Shown here: piece by piece, positions 60,453 through 64,000 of the stretch
How positions within the stretch are numbered: the first letter of the stretch is position 1
Layout: the number at the start of each line of letters is the position of its first letter
NCBI GenBank assembly: GCA_045646865.1
Contig: JAZRLM010000015.1
Coordinates: 104,188 to 168,187 of the forward strand
Direction: 5' to 3'
Source: SIG440 sp045646865
GTDB lineage: Bacteria; Bacillota; Clostridia; Monoglobales; Monoglobaceae
Length of the DNA: 64,000 bases
Notes under the pieces: model-generated
Seen by the model: the letters and a program-made list of their open reading frames with translations, nothing else
Databases searched by the model: none
Told to the model about the DNA's origin: nothing
Position numbers and translations under genes: made by a program

Positions 60453-62310
60453 ATGCCTTCACCTCCATTGAACAATAGTCTTTATGAGCCAATTGTAGAT
60501 TTATTCTGATGTGCTGCCCCTTTTCAAAATGCAAGTTGATCAAGGAATTATCTTGTATTTTTAATTCTGAACCTCCGATTTGTGAAGCACTAACCAGCTC
60601 CGCTTTATATGCCTCGGTTTCGCCAGAAAGGAAAAAGCTCAATTTTCCCTTATCCGAATCATCGGAAGGGATAAAATCTATCATATATCTACCCTCATCT
60701 GGATTATTGCAGATATACATAAATTTAGATGGTTTAATTTCTTTAGGAGCGCTGATAGTTTTTTCAGTACCATCAACATAATCTACCGGTTGTGGAGGTC
60801 TGGGTGGATCCACTTGGTCGCCATCTTTTTCGTGTACCCAATCCTCGTCCGATTCTCCATCTACAGGATCTACTTTCTTCTCGGATTCATCATCACCGTT
60901 TTCCACAGAAACAACATCAGGAACATATTTTCGTTCAATAACACGCTTCTCTATTTCCAATACCGTATCAGAAATGGTCTCCTCACGATTTTGATTTTTT
61001 TCATCATCAGGAGTATCAGGTATAAAGTTGCCAACACCAACAGCATCTATTGCGTTCTGGGATCCTTGTTCCACAAGTTCCTCTAAACATTTCTTCATGT
61101 AATCGTTAATTGATTTAATCAGTTGTTTTGCTTCAAAAGGATTTGCCGCGCGGTCGGGCTGCCATTCTGTGTGTTCGGGGTTTTCAAGAGCACGAAGTTT
61201 CTCATTTATCGTATCTCCTTCGATAAACAAAACCCCTGCAAATGAAATGAACCCATTGATACGATCTCCGTCTTTGATTTTCATACCGGTTTGGCGAATC
61301 ATCGCCACTTTTCGATGAAAATCATTACCGTTAAGTAAATAGCCAAGTTTTACGGTTCCTAATCCTAAATGATTGTTCTCAAACCATTTTGTTTCAGGGC
61401 TAGTTAATACCTGATAATATTCCATAACATATGTGTTAGTCAGTTCTTCAGCATATTCTTCCATAAGTTCTGATAACGTAGATTTGTCAATTTTTACATC
61501 ACCCACATTGACAGTAAGTTTTTCATTCCAAATTGCTCCGAGAAAACTATCTAAAATCGAAACAACAATCGCTGTTTCCCAATCTTCTTGAGAAAAGCGA
61601 TAACCTAAAACATACACATCTGTCCCGTAGTCGCCAGGATCTCTTTTAAAATCAGGATCTAAATTCAAAGATTCAAATACTGGTGTATTGCGTTCATTAC
61701 CGTAATAACCAATACCTTGTGTGGTTTCGCCGTCGTCACGTTCAAACGTAACCAACCTGGATACACCCTGATATGCGCACTCGTCTTCTATATCATATGT
61801 ATTATAAAACACTGTCGAAAAATCCGAACAGGCAAACGGTGCAAATTTACCTATACCAAACGAACCGCCAGCCGGACCTTTTTTATCAGATGATCCAGAA
61901 GATTTAGTCAATCTCATCCAGTCAGTGTTTATGTCTGTTGTCTTTTTAGAGCCAGTAAGACCCTTTGTTTTAAAATCACTAATTCTTAATACACTTATTT
62001 TTTCAGCACTGATTTTTTCAAACGCATTTTTGAAGAAATCCTTAGTTGTTTTGGCTTTTTGTCCATTCCAATAAGCTAGGCACTTTTCGAATGTTTCTTT
62101 CAATACATCTGCGCCAGGCACATTACCTGTAGGAATTTCATAATTTGAGAAATCAACACGAACAGTTTTCCCAGTTGCTGCATCGAGGGAGTTTTGACAA
62201 ATCTCACGTGCCAAAGACTTCAAAGGCGTACCTCTAAAAGTAGCAACACCTGAATCATTAATTCCTTTGTTTTCACCATGGTCATTTGAAGGGAAATACC
62301 AATATGCCAT
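60436..62310 (-). CDS. GHKL-type ATPase (Hsp90/MutL/MORC-like)
   Basis: 624 aa. Bergerat-fold ATP site: N-box REICQNSLDA (~36-45), D-x-G-like box RISDFKTKGL (~118) and G-box GGSFGIGKFAPF (~150). A middle S5-like transducer (to ~400) and an acidic disordered stretch (DDESEKKVDPVDGESDED, ~490-510) precede a beta-rich C-terminal domain. GHKL ATPases coupled to DNA methylases and nucleases are known in prokaryotic restriction-like operons, where MORC/MutL-type clamps act on DNA. First large gene of the operon. Confidence 0.82.
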   Translation of the reverse strand: MAYWYFPSNDHGENKGINDSGVATFRGTPLKSLAREICQNSLDAATGKTVRVDFSNYEIPTGNVPGADVLKETFEKCLAYWNGQKAKTTKDFFKNAFEKISAEKISVLRISDFKTKGLTGSKKTTDINTDWMRLTKSSGSSDKKGPAGGSFGIGKFAPFACSDFSTVFYNTYDIEDECAYQGVSRLVTFERDDGETTQGIGYYGNERNTPVFESLNLDPDFKRDPGDYGTDVYVLGYRFSQEDWETAIVVSILDSFLGAIWNEKLTVNVGDVKIDKSTLSELMEEYAEELTNTYVMEYYQVLTSPETKWFENNHLGLGTVKLGYLLNGNDFHRKVAMIRQTGMKIKDGDRINGFISFAGVLFIEGDTINEKLRALENPEHTEWQPDRAANPFEAKQLIKSINDYMKKCLEELVEQGSQNAIDAVGVGNFIPDTPDDEKNQNREETISDTVLEIEKRVIERKYVPDVVSVENGDDESEKKVDPVDGESDEDWVHEKDGDQVDPPRPPQPVDYVDGTEKTISAPKEIKPSKFMYICNNPDEGRYMIDFIPSDDSDKGKLSFFLSGETEAYKAELVSASQIGGSELKIQDNSLINLHFEKGQHIRINLQLAHKDYCSMEVKAYVNKK

Positions 62311-62320
62311 TTCTTCGCAC

Positions 62321-62545
62321 CTACCTTAATTTAAATTTTTTATTTTCAGAGTCTGTTGTATCAAATTTTGCTTTTGAATTTTTTAATTCTTCTTCAATTG
62401 CTGCAAAAATTATTTTCACGTCTTCTTTCGTGTAATCGTATACTGCCTTATTTGAACAATTTCCAAGCAATTTTACCATGTCAATTATTTTATTAGTACG
62501 AGCTTCAGCTATTCTAATAAACTTTTCTCTCTTTGTTTCCGACAT
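62321..62545 (-). CDS. Small conserved protein, paralogue of the gene at 52.7 kb
   Basis: 74 aa with GGAGGCC upstream. SETKREKFIRIAEARTNKII, then MVKLLGNCSN; about half its residues match the 52690-52923 protein. Ten bases upstream of the GHKL gene, so it leads that operon. Function unknown. Confidence 0.7.
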   Translation of the reverse strand: MSETKREKFIRIAEARTNKIIDMVKLLGNCSNKAVYDYTKEDVKIIFAAIEEELKNSKAKFDTTDSENKKFKLR

Positions 62546-62697
62546 ATCTAGGCCTCCACAATTAAATTTCGACTATATTATACATCAGTTCATTTAAATT
62601 GTCAATAATTATATATTAAATATTTCAATTATTTTAATTTTAATAAAATTATTTCGAAATTATTTTAAATTTGATTATTTTATTTCAAGTTAAGAAG

Positions 62698-63240
62698 TCA
62701 TCTTTTTATAACTGCTTGATTCAGTATCGGTTTTAACCCACTATCCTTGGGGTAGTTATATATAAAATCATCTGTAAGCATAAATTCGAGGAGCCATTGT
62801 TTTGGCACGATGCTTACATTACTGTTGAGTTTCACCACTTTAAGTTTTCCTGCTGATGTCCATTTGCAAACACAACCTCTTGCACGGCCCGTTATCTTTG
62901 CTACATCATCATAGGTCAGAGCATCGGGATATTCGCTCATTCTCTCTTTAAACAATTCTTTTAATGTTTTCTTGTTAAACTTTATTCTCTCTACTTGTGC
63001 TTGCGGTTTCCTTTTGAACACACCGGGCGGAATATCAGGTGATATTCCGCTTTTAATGTACGCTACTACATCTTTGGTGCGTATCTTGTACCTCCATGTG
63101 CTTGAGTTCCTGATTTCGCACGGAATATATCCGTTCTGCAGAAGATATGCCAATCTCCGCTTTGACATATGCAACTCTATACGGACATTGTCCATGCTGA
63201 TAAATTCTCCGTATGTATGACCGTTAATCTTCATATCCAA
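62698..63240 (-). CDS. Excisionase-like DNA-binding protein
   Basis: 180 aa. Two DNA-binding-like stretches: MSKRRLAYLLQNGYIPCEIRN followed by KIRTKDVVAYI (MerR/Xis-type winged helix), and LTYDDVAKITGRARGCVCKW. It overlaps the integrase gene by 17 bases on the same strand, the usual int-xis arrangement of integrative elements. Expected to bias recombination toward excision. Confidence 0.75.
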   Translation of the reverse strand: MDMKINGHTYGEFISMDNVRIELHMSKRRLAYLLQNGYIPCEIRNSSTWRYKIRTKDVVAYIKSGISPDIPPGVFKRKPQAQVERIKFNKKTLKELFKERMSEYPDALTYDDVAKITGRARGCVCKWTSAGKLKVVKLNSNVSIVPKQWLLEFMLTDDFIYNYPKDSGLKPILNQAVIKR

Positions 63241-64000
63241 TCACCTTCGCCATCATTTCTGCTGACTGCAGTTTGGTATCGTATTCTAAGTGGGCATAGA
63301 TGTTTGCCGTTGTTGAGAAGTCTGAATGTCCAAGCCATTCCTGTATCTGCTTCATTGATATGCCGTTTGCCAAGAGAAGCGAAGCACATGTATGCCTTAG
63401 GTCATGGAATCTAATCTTTTTTAAACCATGCTCTTCCAACAGATGCCTGAAGTGATCTGTAACGAAGTTGGGCTTTATTATTCCGCCGAGGGGATCCACG
63501 CACACATAATCCTTATACTCTTTTGAATAAGAGCTTCCGAACAATTTCATATATTCCTCTTGCTTTGCCTTGTGTTCAAGAAGAATTTTCTCTACCGCAG
63601 GTATAAGAGGCATTGTTCTTCGGCTTGACTTGTTTTTCATTGTGTCATAGCCCACAATCTGAGTACCGCCCTCTTCCATTTCCTCTTGCATTACCTTATG
63701 CCATATATTGATTCGCTTTGCATCGAAGTCTATATTGCTCCACTTAACTCCGATTACCTCGCTCCGCCTTAAGCCGTAATATGCTGCAAGGGTTATTGGA
63801 ACATAAAGCTGATCATCTTTCGCCACTTTCAAGAGTTGATTCAGTTCTTCCTTTGAGTAGAATCCTGCATAATAGGCATTCTTCTTTGGTCTTTCGGATT
63901 TCGCACAAGGATTTGCAACTACCATATCATTTTTGAAAGCATACTCAAAGGCTACCATAATGAGTCCCCTGTATCTGATTGCAGTGTTTGTCTTGCATCC
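63224..64000 (-). CDS. Tyrosine integrase, C-terminal part (cut by window edge)
   Basis: The frame is open beyond the right edge; the ATG at 63958 is internal. Catalytic residues: Arg in YYGLRRSEVIGVKW, Lys in MKNKSSRRTM, HDLRH, LGHSD and the nucleophile Tyr in TANIYAHLEYD. Typical of phage/ICE integrases (Tn916/phiLC3 style). The N-terminal arm-binding domain and the nearest attachment site lie outside the window. Confidence 0.9.
   Translation of the reverse strand, partial: GCKTNTAIRYRGLIMVAFEYAFKNDMVVANPCAKSERPKKNAYYAGFYSKEELNQLLKVAKDDQLYVPITLAAYYGLRRSEVIGVKWSNIDFDAKRINIWHKVMQEEMEEGGTQIVGYDTMKNKSSRRTMPLIPAVEKILLEHKAKQEEYMKLFGSSYSKEYKDYVCVDPLGGIIKPNFVTDHFRHLLEEHGLKKIRFHDLRHTCASLLLANGISMKQIQEWLGHSDFSTTANIYAHLEYDTKLQSAEMMAKVIGYED

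Overview
This window looks like a chromosomal segment of a Gram-positive, low-to-moderate GC Clostridia (Bacillota), plausibly a gut-type Oscillospirales or Eubacteriales relative. The evidence is the gene order (dnaG-rpoD; hrcA-grpE-dnaK-dnaJ-prmA behind a perfect CIRCE operator; pyrH-frr-uppS-cdsA-dxr-rseP), a PPi-type phosphofructokinase, AsnA, a NifU-like/GGGtGRT pair, a DUF1540 protein, consensus sigma-A promoters and AGGAGG-type ribosome sites. I cannot name a genus from sequence alone.

Layout. 1-1.4 kb: the 3' end of inorganic pyrophosphatase, a gene start broken by REP-like repeats, an RHS remnant and tRNA-Arg(CCU). 1.4-36.9 kb: mostly housekeeping genes. These are hemW-lepA-galE, rpoD-dnaG, dgt, trmK-Nif3, an SLH / HPr-kinase-like / PqqD / S26-peptidase operon, asnA, a DUF1540 protein, the isoprenoid/phospholipid/ribosome-recycling operon, an AI-2E family transporter, a hydroxyacid dehydrogenase, the heat-shock operon, phosphofructokinase, an SDR, a QueT transporter behind a preQ1-like riboswitch, a divergent HTH/77-aa pair, a four-helix-bundle protein beside a striking symmetric hairpin array, the GGGtGRT/NifU-like pair and MreB/Mbl.

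37.0-64 kb: an accessory, visibly more AT-rich defence island. It starts at an intact tRNA-Ser(CGA) preceded by two broken 5'-half copies of the same tRNA, and runs off the right edge in an excisionase and a tyrosine integrase. Cargo in order: (i) an unrecognised three-gene HNH/membrane-protein cassette; (ii) a SLOG-family gene whose upstream DNA looks like an invertible promoter, bounded by 20-bp inverted repeats next to a XerD-like recombinase; (iii) a complete QatABCD anti-phage system; (iv) a flavin reductase / ArsC-like pair; (v) an AbiGi-like gene with an unrecognised partner; (vi) a HEPN/AbiU2-type protein; (vii) a small HNH endonuclease operon; (viii) a restriction-modification-like module in which a C5 methyltransferase is fused to a PLD/NgoFVII-type nuclease behind an HTH controller, facing a convergent operon that encodes a GHKL ATPase, two unknown proteins and a 1096-aa protein combining a zinc ribbon, alpha-CTD-like HhH repeats and a sigma-70 region-4-like helix-turn-helix. 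Two paralogous 74-77-aa proteins bracket this last module.

The best candidates for undescribed biology are the invertible promoter/SLOG switch (41.4-41.7 kb), the GHKL + sigma4/alpha-CTD + MTase-PLD module (52.7-62.5 kb), the three-gene cassette (37.8-40.7 kb) and the symmetric hairpin array (33.6-33.8 kb). All functional calls come from motif recognition by eye; no database search was run.
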